Origin: Pseudomonas sp.
GTDB taxonomy: Bacteria > Pseudomonadota > Gammaproteobacteria > Pseudomonadales > Pseudomonadaceae
Assembly: GCF_030147005.1 (NCBI RefSeq)
Contig: NZ_JASLAW010000254.1
Coordinates: 1-64,000 of the forward strand
Reading direction: 5' to 3'
Length of the DNA stretch: 64,000 bases
Shown here piece after piece: positions 10,706-19,023 of this stretch. Under the pieces are notes generated by a model. The model was given only the letters and a program-made list of their open reading frames with translations, searched no databases and was not told the DNA's origin. Position numbers and translations under genes: made by a program. Within the stretch, counting starts at the first letter, position 1. Each line of letters starts with the position of its first letter.

Positions 10706-11325
10706 GCGTTATCGCTTGGATCAAGGGAACGGCTCAGGCGCTCGAAGCGGGCCTCGAGGCGTTCCAGGTCGATTTTGGCCTTGTCGAGCTCACGAAAGCG
10801 CGCTTGCGCTTCCCGTTGCCCGACCAGGGTGCGCGATTCTTCGCTCAGGTATTCGGCGAGGTTCTGGTTGAGGCTGGCGAACCCTTGCTGGTACCAGCGC
10901 GAACGGCTGCGCAGGTGGCCGCCGATCAGTTGGGTGGCGACGGGGCCGATCCAGCGTGACAGTTCGTATTCCCAGTCCAGTTCCAGGTCCTGCAGCACGG
11001 CGGCCAGGTCCATCAGCACCGCGCTGTCGCCTTCCAGCGCCACTTCGGGGCTGTGCAGGATGGCGGTCTTGTTGCGGCTCAGCGCCAGGTGCATCAGGCT
11101 GGAGGCCGGCGCGCGCAGGGTGCAGTCGGCCTCGGCGGCCCATTGCGTGGCAAGCAGCAGGCCTTCATCGCTGGGCAGGATAAACAGCTGCACGGCGGGG
11201 CTGCGGCAGTCGACGGCGATGACTTTGCCGGTCAGGTGCGCAAGCCGCGCCAGGGCGGTGCTGTCCAGGCGCAAAACACGGTTGAGGCCGTGTTCCACGC
11301 TTGCGAGAAGGCCCGCGAGCAACAT
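10702..11325 (-). CDS. ubiJ: Ubiquinone biosynthesis accessory factor UbiJ (SCP2 domain)
   Basis: 207 aa protein with an SCP2-like lipid-binding fold over the first about 115 residues and a C-terminal coiled-coil helix rich in Glu, Arg and Leu. UbiJ helps assemble the soluble Ubi complex and holds hydrophobic ubiquinone intermediates (family knowledge). Identification rests on the SCP2-like N-terminus and on the invariant place between ubiE and ubiB, overlapping them by 1 and 4 nt. Confidence 0.9.
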   Translation of the reverse strand: MLLAGLLASVEHGLNRVLRLDSTALARLAHLTGKVIAVDCRSPAVQLFILPSDEGLLLATQWAAEADCTLRAPASSLMHLALSRNKTAILHSPEVALEGDSAVLMDLAAVLQDLELDWEYELSRWIGPVATQLIGGHLRSRSRWYQQGFASLNQNLAEYLSEESRTLVGQREAQARFRELDKAKIDLERLEARFERLSRSLDPSDNA

Positions 11326-12095
11326 CAGGGTTTGATGCCGCGGTGCAGGGCAACGATGCCCGAGGTCATGTTGTGGTAAGTCACGCGGTCGAAACCGGCC
11401 TCCACCATCATGGACTTCAGGGTTTCCTGGTCGGGGTGCATGCGGATCGATTCGGCCAGGTAGCGGTAGCTCTCGGCGTCATTGGTGATCAGCTTGCCCA
11501 TCAACGGCATGAAGGCGAACGAGTAGGTGTCATACACCTTGGACATCAGCGCGTTGGTCGGCTTGGAAAATTCCAGCACCAGCAGGCGGCCACCCGGCTT
11601 GAGCACGCGCAGCATCGAGCGGATCGCGTCTTCCTTGTGGGTGACGTTGCGCAGGCCGAAAGCGATGGTCACGCAATCGAAGTGGTTGTCGGGAAACGGC
11701 AGTTTCTCGGCGTCGGCCTGGACGAATTCGATATTGCCGGCCACGCCCTTGTCGAGCAGACGATCACGGCCAACCTTGAGCATCGAGCCGTTGATATCGG
11801 CCAATACCACTTGGCCGGTCGGCCCTACGAGTTTGGAAAACTTGGCCGCCAGATCGCCCGTGCCACCGGCGATGTCCAGCACGCGATTGCCGGTGCGTAC
11901 GCCCGACAGTTCGATGGTGAAACGCTTCCACAGGCGGTGCATGCCACCGGAGAGTACGTCGTTCATCAAGTCGTACTTGGCGGCTACGGAGTGGAACACC
12001 TCAGCGACTTTTTCCGCTTTCTGGCTTTCCGGGACGTTCTTGAAGCCGAAGTGAGTGGTGGGTTCGGCATCGCTGCCTTTGCGCTGATCAGTCAT
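11325..12095 (-). CDS. ubiE: Ubiquinone/menaquinone C-methyltransferase
   Basis: 256 aa class I methyltransferase that methylates the quinone ring carbon using S-adenosylmethionine. The glycine-rich motif [15 protein letters not shown], the acidic [11 protein letters not shown] strand, and the UbiE signatures [19 protein letters not shown] and [14 protein letters not shown] are seen. ATG 12095 ([18 protein letters not shown]) is preferred over an in-frame upstream start 21 codons earlier because the family begins here. It is the first gene of ubiE-ubiJ-ubiB and is divergent from the PHA genes. Confidence 0.95.
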   Translation of the reverse strand: MTDQRKGSDAEPTTHFGFKNVPESQKAEKVAEVFHSVAAKYDLMNDVLSGGMHRLWKRFTIELSGVRTGNRVLDIAGGTGDLAAKFSKLVGPTGQVVLADINGSMLKVGRDRLLDKGVAGNIEFVQADAEKLPFPDNHFDCVTIAFGLRNVTHKEDAIRSMLRVLKPGGRLLVLEFSKPTNALMSKVYDTYSFAFMPLMGKLITNDAESYRYLAESIRMHPDQETLKSMMVEAGFDRVTYHNMTSGIVALHRGIKP

Positions 12096-12239
12096 ATCGC
12101 TGTCACCAAAAGAGAATGCGGGACATGATAATCCCCGGGGCCTGCTTTGTCTTGGCAAGGCTGAAGGTAAGATAGGTGCTTATCGAGACCTTTTGCCGCA
12201 TGGAAGGTTTCCGAGCCCTTATAGAGAGGAGTCATTGCA

Positions 12240-12515
12240 ATGGCCCGTATCACCGTTGAGCGTGAGCATTCCCTGGGTAAAGAAGGCGCGCGGGCGAAGG
12301 CCGAGACGCTGGCGCAGAAACTCAAGGATAAATATGGCGTGGAGTCGTCGTGGTCCGGCGATACCTTGAACCTCAAGCGGTCCGGCGTTAAAGGCACCGT
12401 ACAGGTTGCCGAAGATGCATTGCGTATCGATGTGGAACTGGGCCTGTTGATGTCGACCATGAGCGGTCCCCTCAAGTCCGAAATCGAAAAAGCCCTGGAT
12501 AAGGCACTGGCCTGA
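12240..12515 (+). CDS. Polyhydroxyalkanoic acid system family protein
   Basis: 91 aa small basic protein of the 'PHA system' family (PF09650 type), encoded between ubiE and the phasin genes throughout Pseudomonas. It begins MARITVEREHSLGKEGARAK, continues with an alpha-beta core (KYGVESSWSGDTLNLKRSG) and ends in an amphipathic helix. The biochemical role is not established. A strong AGAGGAG site precedes ATG 12240. It remains intact although the PHA synthase genes are absent from this locus. Confidence 0.85.
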   Translation: MARITVEREHSLGKEGARAKAETLAQKLKDKYGVESSWSGDTLNLKRSGVKGTVQVAEDALRIDVELGLLMSTMSGPLKSEIEKALDKALA

Positions 12516-12618
12516 TTCGATGCGCTCAGGGTGCCGATTCTAATTTTTCATCCTGCTTTGTGCCCGAGCCCGAAACTTCGGCGGGCGGCTCCTCCACCCT
12601 TTCTGCGTGAGGTGGACC

Positions 12619-13040
12619 ATGGCCACTGTTATTTTTAAGAAAAAAATCGACACTCAAACCACTGCCCTGAGTGAGGTTAAAAGCTGTGCCCGCAAGATCT
12701 GGCTGGCGAGTCTTGGTGCCTGCGCCAAGGTCGGCAGCGACGGGGGGACTACTTCAAATAGCTCGTTAAGTGCGGTCAACATATTGAAAGTAAAAGCAAA
12801 AAAGTCGCCATTGAACAACTTGATGCCAGCCACAGTCAGATTAACCAAGTAAAGAGTAATGTCTCCAGCGTCAGCCGCTTGGTTGAAGTTCAACTGGATA
12901 AAGTTGAAAACGCTTTCGACACGCGTGTTGCAAGTGCCTTGAATCGAATCGGCATTGCGTCTAAACATGACGTGGAGACACTCTCTGCTAAGCTCGAAGA
13001 GCTGACGGCATTGCTCGAACGTGTCGCGCGCAAACACTAA
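12619..13040 (+). pseudogene. phaI: phaI phasin gene, broken by a frameshift and an in-frame stop
   Basis: The remains of PhaI, a small granule-binding phasin. Codons from ATG 12619 read as a phasin start (ARKIWLASLGACAKVGSDGG). The phasin reading then continues one frame over. A run of six G at 12742-12747, where seven would keep frame, marks a one-base deletion. In the continuing frame, DYF-K at 12748-12758 is followed at once by TAG (12759-12761), in a position where related phasins have Glu. Beyond it the frame reads normally to TAA at 13038-13040 (VEVQLDKVENAFDTRVASAL, IASKHDVETLSAKLEEL). The broken product would stop at 12852. Two independent lesions make a sequencing error an unlikely full explanation. 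Confidence 0.85.
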
Positions 13041-13052
13041 GGAGACATCGGG

Positions 13053-13937
13053 ATGGCTGTTAAAAAAACTACTCAGAAAGAAGGCAGCTCGTGGGTCGGG
13101 GAAGTTGAAAAATATTCCCGAAAGATCTGGCTGGCTGGTTTAGGCGTGTACTCGAAGGTTAGCAGTGACGGCGGCAAGTACTTCGAGACGTTGGTCAAGG
13201 ACGGCGAGAAGGCCGAGAAGTTGACCAAAAGCGCGGCTGGTAAAAAAGTTGATGCGGCCAAGACAACTGCCGGCTCCGCCAAGTCGAGCATCTCCGACAC
13301 TTGGGGCAAGTTGGAAGAAACGTTCGACAAGCGCCTCAACAGTGCAATTTCGCGGCTGGGCGTGCCCAGTAAAGCTGAATTGAAAACGCTGCACAGCAAG
13401 GTCGATACCCTGACCAGGCAAATCGAAAAACTCACCGGCGCCAAAGTCCCCCCAGCGAAAACCGCCGCTGCCAAACCTGCCGCTAAAGCCGCCGCCAAAC
13501 CGTTGGTGAAAGCGGCCGCTAAACCGGCTGCGAAAACGGCGACCAAAGCCCCGGCCAAAGCCGCCGCTAAACCTGCCGCCAAGCCAGCGGCAAAAACCGC
13601 CGCCGCCAAACCGGTCGCCAAGTCTGCCGCTAAACCGGTAGCGGCAAAAGCCGCGACCAAACCAGCGGCTAAACCTGCTGCCAAGGCCGCGGCAAAACCC
13701 GCTGCCAAGACCGCCGCCGCTAAACCTGCCGCCGCCAAAGCTGCAGTTGCCAAGCCGGCTGCAAAACCCGCCGCCAAGAAGCCAGCAGTGGCCAAGAAGC
13801 AAACGGCAGCCAAGCCAGCCGCAGCGGCCAAACCTGCAACGGCAACCCCGTCATCAGCCAACTCGGTGTCCGCGTCCACCCCGGCCGCTAACTCGACGGC
13901 AGCGCCGGTTACTCCAACGCCATCCAGCCAGTCCTGA
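13053..13937 (+). CDS. phaF: PhaF, PHA-granule phasin with histone-like tail
   Basis: 294 aa two-part phasin. Residues 1-about 130 form the granule-binding helical domain (SRKIWLAGLGVYSKVSSDGG and FDKRLNSAISRLGVPSKAEL, then a leucine-zipper-like segment). Residues about 145-260 are Ala-Lys-Pro repeats like the C-terminal tail of histone H1, which bind DNA. In P. putida PhaF tethers granules to the nucleoid and influences transcription (established). It follows the broken phaI by 12 nt. The reading frame is intact through the repeats, although the PHA synthesis genes are gone from the locus. A bidirectional terminator follows. Confidence 0.92.
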   Translation: MAVKKTTQKEGSSWVGEVEKYSRKIWLAGLGVYSKVSSDGGKYFETLVKDGEKAEKLTKSAAGKKVDAAKTTAGSAKSSISDTWGKLEETFDKRLNSAISRLGVPSKAELKTLHSKVDTLTRQIEKLTGAKVPPAKTAAAKPAAKAAAKPLVKAAAKPAAKTATKAPAKAAAKPAAKPAAKTAAAKPVAKSAAKPVAAKAATKPAAKPAAKAAAKPAAKTAAAKPAAAKAAVAKPAAKPAAKKPAVAKKQTAAKPAAAAKPATATPSSANSVSASTPAANSTAAPVTPTPSSQS

Positions 13938-13953
13938 TTTTTACGGGACGTAC

Positions 13954-13988
13954 AAAAACGCCCGGCCTGCGAAGGTCGGGCGTTTTTT
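13954..13988. terminator. Bidirectional intrinsic terminator after phaF
   Basis: Stem AACGCCCGGCC / GGTCGGGCGTT with a short loop, an A run on the left and a T run on the right. It can end phaF on the plus strand and the fimbrial operon on the minus strand. Confidence 0.85.
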
Positions 13989-14036
13989 GCGCGCTGATCC
14001 GGTCGCCGCCCAGGTCATGGCGCCGTCATCTTTCCG

Positions 14037-14552
14037 TCAGTTGTAAGTGATCGACACGGTGACCGCGCTCACCAGGGTGCCATGGGTAATGGGCGCACCG
14101 GTTTTGTGGTACGCCGCCTTGAGCGGCAATACGGCCTTGCTGCTGCTCGTCGCCACCGTACGGCTGCGCTGGGCATCGGTGCCGTTGGCGGGGATGGTCT
14201 GGCCACTCGACAGCCAAAGGGCCGTGCCGCCCGAAGTCCCCGTGCTGGTAAAGAGCTGGCCGTTTCCGGGGGAAGGTGTGCCCGTGAACAGGAAGATCAC
14301 ATTATTGATGTCGGTATCGCAGTCGGCGCTGAGTTCGAAGTCGTAAGCACCTGCCTGTACAGCGTTATCAAAGTCCGAAACCTTGACTGGCGGCAATGTG
14401 ATGGTGCGGTTCAGATCGCCGGCCGCCAGGTCGCAGGTGCCGGCGTTGACGACGCCTTGAAACGTCAGGGTGCCAGTGGTGGCGGCCTGGGCGGTAAGGG
14501 CGCTCAGGCTTGCGGTGATCGCAAGCAGCAGAAGCGGTGTGGGCAAACTCAT
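14037..14552 (-). CDS. Chaperone-usher minor pilin
   Basis: 171 aa secreted pilin subunit. A signal peptide (PTPLLLLAITASLSALTAQA) precedes a single pilin fold beginning GTLTFQGVVNAGTCDLAAGD, with the paired cysteines typical of type 1 pilins and the C-terminal strand ending VSITYN that the chaperone grasps. ATG 14552 is chosen for the signal peptide; the longer frame has none. It is the last gene of the fimbrial operon, 16 nt after the adhesin-like gene. Its sequence closely resembles the C-terminal half of that neighbour (CDLAAGDLNRTI against CDLAAGDVNRTI; both end VSITYN). Confidence 0.85.
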   Translation of the reverse strand: MSLPTPLLLLAITASLSALTAQAATTGTLTFQGVVNAGTCDLAAGDLNRTITLPPVKVSDFDNAVQAGAYDFELSADCDTDINNVIFLFTGTPSPGNGQLFTSTGTSGGTALWLSSGQTIPANGTDAQRSRTVATSSSKAVLPLKAAYHKTGAPITHGTLVSAVTVSITYN

Positions 14553-14568
14553 GTTCAGTCCTCGGGGT

Positions 14569-15522
14569 TCAGTTGTAGGTGATGGATACGGTGGCGGTGC
14601 TGGCGAGCGTGCCTTGCGTGACCGTGCCGTTTTTGTGATAAGCAGCGCCGAGCGGCAACACGGCACGATCGGCGGACACAACCAGCGTGCGTTCGCCGTC
14701 ACTGCCTTGGGGGGTAATGGTCTGGACATTCCCGCCGATGACTGAATAGAGCCACAGCCCTATCCCGTCGGCGCTGCCCGTATTGGCGAACAGCAAGCCA
14801 TTGCCGGGCGCGGGAGTGCCGGAAAAACGAAAGGTGACGTTGGAGGCTTCGCTGCAATTGGCGGTTAATTCGAAGTGGCGCGAGCCCGTATAAACGGCAC
14901 TTTCGAAGTCACTGACTTTCACCGGGTCCAGCGAGATCGTGCGGTTGACGTCACCGGCTGCCAGGTCGCACGTGGCGGCAGGGGAGACAAACCGCACCGG
15001 GCTGTCGAGCCGCAGGTTGAATCGCCCGGTACCGGGGCCGCCCGTGCTGTTCATCAGGTATTCGAAGAGGGTTCCACTGGGTATTGTGCCGCCGGTTACA
15101 GGCCCGGTTTTGTAGAAGACTGCTTCGGCGCTGGTGAAGAAAGGATGCCTTCCGGCCGGCAATGCTTGATTGAAGCTGATAAACGCGTAGCGATTGGTCG
15201 ACGGCCTGGCGTCGGTGATATAGAGCACTATCCCAATGCCTGGCGCCTCGGTGGCGGAGATGTAATTTGGCAGGGCTGCGTAATCGCGTGTGCGGATCGC
15301 CACGGGCGTGCCGGTCGGGCAATTCATGAAGTTAGCCGGAGCGACCCCGTCGAACGTTTTTCTGAGGATCTCGCCTCCCACGGGCAGGTTGGCCGGTACG
15401 GTAATTGTGCTCGGCAGCGTGAGGCCGTGGGTCGAATTCATATAAATGTCACACGCCGCGTGTGCCGCCATCGGCAGGCTCAGCGCCAGCAGTGTTGTAA
15501 CCCGTTTGATGGAATGCTTCAT
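14569..15522 (-). CDS. Two-domain fimbrial tip protein (adhesin-like)
   Basis: 317 aa secreted protein with a signal peptide (TTLLALSLPMAAHAA). A unique N-terminal domain (about 22-180) is followed by a C-terminal pilin domain (about 185-317) starting ATCDLAAGDVNRTISLDPVK and ending VSITYN. This two-domain layout is that of chaperone-usher tip adhesins such as FimH: a receptor-binding lectin domain joined to a pilin domain. The receptor is unknown. The pilin domain is a close relative of the minor pilin encoded next, so one probably arose by duplication. It lies 44 nt downstream of the usher gene. Confidence 0.8.
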   Translation of the reverse strand: MKHSIKRVTTLLALSLPMAAHAACDIYMNSTHGLTLPSTITVPANLPVGGEILRKTFDGVAPANFMNCPTGTPVAIRTRDYAALPNYISATEAPGIGIVLYITDARPSTNRYAFISFNQALPAGRHPFFTSAEAVFYKTGPVTGGTIPSGTLFEYLMNSTGGPGTGRFNLRLDSPVRFVSPAATCDLAAGDVNRTISLDPVKVSDFESAVYTGSRHFELTANCSEASNVTFRFSGTPAPGNGLLFANTGSADGIGLWLYSVIGGNVQTITPQGSDGERTLVVSADRAVLPLGAAYHKNGTVTQGTLASTATVSITYN

Positions 15523-15566
15523 TTTTCAGTCCCGCCATAAAGGAGTAGGGCGTGTTCAGGTGAGGG

Positions 15567-18074
15567 TCACATTGCCTGGCATGTGCCCGCGTGCAGTTGG
15601 CGCAAACGGGCAGGGCCATCGGCCGGTTCGCCCGCGTCGTAATACAGGCGACAGGCGGAGTCCGCAGACGGCCCCCACTTGACGGTCAGTTGCCCCTGGG
15701 GGCGAGACACCCGAACAAATGCTTTGCCGCCCTGCCCGACAATCCCGACGCTGGCGCCGTCTTCATCAAAGACATCCGCACCGAACGGCAACGGGCTGCC
15801 GTCATCACGCCGCGCGGTAATCAACAGGGCCTGGCCGCTGACGGTTTCAAATTGCAGCTTCACCACCGAACCGGCACGGGGCGCTACGTTTTGGGCGGCG
15901 GTCTTGAGTTCCACGTCGACGGAAAGGTCTTTGGGGTCCAGTTCGACGACATTCTTTCGGTACGGCGTGAGATGGGGCACGACGGCAAAGCCGCGGGTGC
16001 CGATTTGGGCGCTGTGGTTTCCGTTGATGCGCGCGCCTACCGCGTCGGGCGCCTGGACGATGCCGACGGTATCGCCCAATTCCGGCGCGAAGGTCACGCC
16101 GCCTGCGTGGGCGACGATACCGCCGGTCATGCCGAGCGATGTCGAACGGTAGGCGTTGCTCTGGCCATAGCCGGCGGACAGCACGCCATGGCTGGTCTGG
16201 TATTTCACGTCGGCACTGCTGGCGTGGCCGCTGCCCTGTGCTCGGCTGGCGCTCAAGCCATAGCCGAACTCACTGCGCTCGCCCAGGCTGCCACCCAGGC
16301 TCACGCGCTCGCCGCTGCTTTGGTCGCCGTGGTACGCCGTGGTGGTCAGGGTTGGCGAGCGTGCGCCGCTGCCCAGGGGCAGGCTCAGGGTCAACTCAAG
16401 CTGACTGTCGACTTTTTCAGTTAGCACATCGCGGGTGCGCTGCGCGCTGACGGTGTAGTGCAGGCCCTTCCAACTGCTGCTGTAACCGGCGGTGAACGTG
16501 AGGTTGCGGTTGGCGCGGTTCCAGTAGTGTTGCGAGGAGCCGGTCAGGTACACCAAACCGTTGCCCAGGCTCTGATTGAGGCTGATGTCCATCCTGTCGC
16601 GCAGGCGTGACAGGCCGTCCAGTTTCAGCCCGTCGATGGCCAGGTCGCGAACGCGGGCGGCATCGCCCACGCTCAGGAAGCCTTCGGTGGAGTAGCGGTA
16701 CGCACCGAGGGCAAAGTGGGTGCCGGTGTCGGTGAAATTCTTGCTGTAGCGCACCTGCACACTTTGGCCCTTGCGCGAACCCTGGCCCGGTAGCCGGGCG
16801 TTGGAGTGGGTCAGGTCAAACGACAGCGCACCGAGCGGCGTATTGAACGCCGCGCCCAGCAGCTGCGAGCGGTAGTCGTCGCCAGCCACCGCGCCGCCGT
16901 ACCCGGTCAACAAGTTGCTCAAGCCGCGCTGATAGGTGGCCTGCATCAACTTGGGTGGGTGGCGCAGGCCCAACTCCTCCAGTCGCCCGGCACTCACCGA
17001 ATAGCGGCTGTAGCCGGTGCGCAGCAAGTTGGCATTGGTGGCGAACGGCACCACGAACTCACGCTTGCGCCCGTCGGCTTCGGTGATCGTGACGTTCAGG
17101 TCGCCGCCGTAGCCGGTGGCGAACAAATCGTTGAGCACAAAGGGGCCGGGGGCGACAGAGATTTCCTCGATCAACACGCCGCGCTGCCGCACGCTGACCC
17201 GTGCATTGGTCTCGGCGACGCCGCGCACCACCGGGGCAAAACCGGTCAGAGAGTCAGGCAGCATCCGGTCATCGCTGAACAGGCTGGCACCGCGCAGGCG
17301 CACGCTGTCGAACAGCTCTCCGGGGGTGTAGATTTCGCCCATCATCAGCTGTGATTGCAACGGGCTCACTTCGCGCTGCACATAGGTGGCGCTGCTTTGA
17401 TAGCCCGAGGCGCGATGGGTACGGCTGTAGCTGCCGCTGTGGCGCCAATGCCAATCGCCGAGGTTGAGCCCGGTGTTCACGCCCAGGTAGCTGGAGCCGA
17501 GTGAGCGCCCACCGGTCCTGGTGGCAAAGGTGTTGGCGTTGTAGCGTACAAACGCGGCATCGATGCCGCTGTCCCAGTGCTGTGGGTCGACATAGCCGCG
17601 TGGTTTGCGCGTGAGGTAAATCTGCGGTACTTGCAGCTCCAGGCGGTTTTCACCCGAGTCGAATTGGCTGCCGGCGCCCGGCAGCAACGCCGCGATATCC
17701 GCGCAGCGGGAGGCGGTTTGCATGGGCGCGGCATCCATGTCGATGCCGAGCCTGAGCAGCGCGTCACGCTCGACGCACCACTGCGCCGAGTCCTGGCCGT
17801 CGACTGGCGCGAAGACCAGCGTTTCGCGGCCTATCCACTGGCCGTTGAGGTAGACATCGGAGCGGTAGCTGCCGGGCAGCACCACGTTGCCCTGGCTGAA
17901 TCTTGAAATATCGACCTGCAAGCCGGCCGCGCCATCCGGAAAGAACGCCGGGTTGAATGTGGCATGTTCGGCGCCGTGCACACCCATGGCGTAGCCTGCG
18001 CCCGCTAACAGCAGGTTGCGCATCGTCAGCTTCAAAAAACGCTGACCTGTCAGCGGTGCTGTGTTCAAACTCAT
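15567..18074 (-). CDS. Fimbrial outer-membrane usher protein
   Basis: 835 aa FimD/PapC-family usher that forms the outer-membrane pore and assembles pilin subunits handed over by the chaperones. A signal region ends near ...GVHGAEHATFN. The N-terminal periplasmic domain begins FNPAFFPDGAAGLQVDISRF and the conserved QVPQIYLTRKPRGYVDP segment lies near 140-165. A beta-barrel with plug follows, and the C-terminal plate domains include RAGSVVKLQFETVSGQALLI. The C-terminus keeps a conserved cysteine pair (CRLYYDAG, HAGTC). The length is normal and the frame is intact. Confidence 0.93.
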   Translation of the reverse strand: MSLNTAPLTGQRFLKLTMRNLLLAGAGYAMGVHGAEHATFNPAFFPDGAAGLQVDISRFSQGNVVLPGSYRSDVYLNGQWIGRETLVFAPVDGQDSAQWCVERDALLRLGIDMDAAPMQTASRCADIAALLPGAGSQFDSGENRLELQVPQIYLTRKPRGYVDPQHWDSGIDAAFVRYNANTFATRTGGRSLGSSYLGVNTGLNLGDWHWRHSGSYSRTHRASGYQSSATYVQREVSPLQSQLMMGEIYTPGELFDSVRLRGASLFSDDRMLPDSLTGFAPVVRGVAETNARVSVRQRGVLIEEISVAPGPFVLNDLFATGYGGDLNVTITEADGRKREFVVPFATNANLLRTGYSRYSVSAGRLEELGLRHPPKLMQATYQRGLSNLLTGYGGAVAGDDYRSQLLGAAFNTPLGALSFDLTHSNARLPGQGSRKGQSVQVRYSKNFTDTGTHFALGAYRYSTEGFLSVGDAARVRDLAIDGLKLDGLSRLRDRMDISLNQSLGNGLVYLTGSSQHYWNRANRNLTFTAGYSSSWKGLHYTVSAQRTRDVLTEKVDSQLELTLSLPLGSGARSPTLTTTAYHGDQSSGERVSLGGSLGERSEFGYGLSASRAQGSGHASSADVKYQTSHGVLSAGYGQSNAYRSTSLGMTGGIVAHAGGVTFAPELGDTVGIVQAPDAVGARINGNHSAQIGTRGFAVVPHLTPYRKNVVELDPKDLSVDVELKTAAQNVAPRAGSVVKLQFETVSGQALLITARRDDGSPLPFGADVFDEDGASVGIVGQGGKAFVRVSRPQGQLTVKWGPSADSACRLYYDAGEPADGPARLRQLHAGTCQAM

Positions 18075-18101
18075 GTGACCGTACTCAAAACTACAAGAGG
18101 T

Positions 18102-18128
18102 GCTGCCCGAATGTCGGCATGGGGCAGC
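18102..18128 (-). other. Stem-loop in the chaperone-usher gap
   Basis: The 174-nt gap between the chaperone stop (18249) and the usher start (18074) is the only long gap in the fimbrial operon. It holds an inverted repeat GCTGCCC (18102-18108) / GGGCAGC (18122-18128) with no T run. It could limit read-through or protect an RNA end so that usher is made in smaller amounts than chaperone (inference). Confidence 0.35.
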
Positions 18129-18248
18129 CCTGCCGCAAAAAAGGGCATCTACCGAAGATGTGTGATGACGCTGATAACCTGGCCGGCCTGCGCAGAGGCG
18201 CTGGGCGAAGGGCGGGTCGCTAGGCTGGAAGGCGGCGCGTTTGAACCG

Positions 18249-19016
18249 TCATGGGGCGACCTTGGCGCGGTGGGCGACCTTCACCCCAAAATCATCAAGC
18301 GTCTGGAACGCTACGCTGGCCCCGTTGCCTGGCGGCGTCTTGAGCGTGGGCAGCTCAAAGCGATTGCGACCGCCGGGTATCACCATGTTTTCGGCGCCTG
18401 ACGCTGGGGGTTTGCGCGCATGCCGCTGCCCCGCCGCCTGCACTTCGACCTGGTCGAACGTCACGTGATAGGGCGTCGGGTTATACACTTCCAGGGCCTG
18501 GCCTTGCCCTGACGATACGCTGCGCCATTGCAGCTTCGCGGGTGCGGCTTCGACCGTGTCAGGCAAGTTGTGCGGCCGGAAAAACACTTTGATCCGCGAG
18601 CGAAAGGCAAGCTGCAACTGGTTGCGCTGTCGAGCGTCGGGTGATTGCGCGGGCACCTCCAGCAGGTTGAACCAGAACAGGCTTTCTTGCGCCGACGGCA
18701 AGGCTTCGCCCGTATAAGCCAGGCGCACCACTTGTTGTTTGCCCGGCTCTATCCGAAAGATCGGCGGTGTCGCCACAAAGGGTATTCCCGCCAGGTCCGG
18801 CGTTGACTGCTCGTCGCCGTTATCCAGCCATGCTTGCACCAATACGGGTGCCTGGTTCTTGCTTTCAAGCCTGATCGTGACCTCTTTGTCGTTTTGCGGA
18901 TAAACGATCCGCGTGGTGTTGATCACCACACTCGCTTGCGCCATGGCCGTGCCCGACAGCACCCAGGCCAGCAGCGTGATTCTCGCCAGTGCGTATGAAA
19001 TCGAAGTCGCGTGCAT
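18249..19016 (-). CDS. Periplasmic fimbrial chaperone (second)
   Basis: 255 aa PapD-family chaperone with a signal peptide (LARITLLAWVLSGTAMAQA) and two immunoglobulin-like domains. The first includes SVVINTTRIVYPQNDKEVTI, with the basic Arg that anchors the subunit C-terminus, and FRIEPGKQQVVRLAYTGEAL; the family signature QESLFWFNLLEVPA is intact. ATG 19016 follows the stop of the first chaperone by 7 nt; the longer open frame lacks a signal peptide. It is a paralogue of the upstream chaperone. Confidence 0.92.
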   Translation of the reverse strand: MHATSISYALARITLLAWVLSGTAMAQASVVINTTRIVYPQNDKEVTIRLESKNQAPVLVQAWLDNGDEQSTPDLAGIPFVATPPIFRIEPGKQQVVRLAYTGEALPSAQESLFWFNLLEVPAQSPDARQRNQLQLAFRSRIKVFFRPHNLPDTVEAAPAKLQWRSVSSGQGQALEVYNPTPYHVTFDQVEVQAAGQRHARKPPASGAENMVIPGGRNRFELPTLKTPPGNGASVAFQTLDDFGVKVAHRAKVAP

Positions 19017-19023
19017 ACAGGTG

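Noticed and set aside
13480..13830. Repetitive DNA in the 3' half of phaF as a possible tandem-repeat or CRISPR-like array
   Set aside because: The repeats are low-complexity codons for Ala-Lys-Pro within a known protein architecture, with no regular unit or spacers.
13073..13879. Reverse-strand Ala/Leu/Gly-rich frame over phaF
   Set aside because: It is the antisense of the Ala-Lys-Pro repeat tail of PhaF, with no start signal or recognisable fold.
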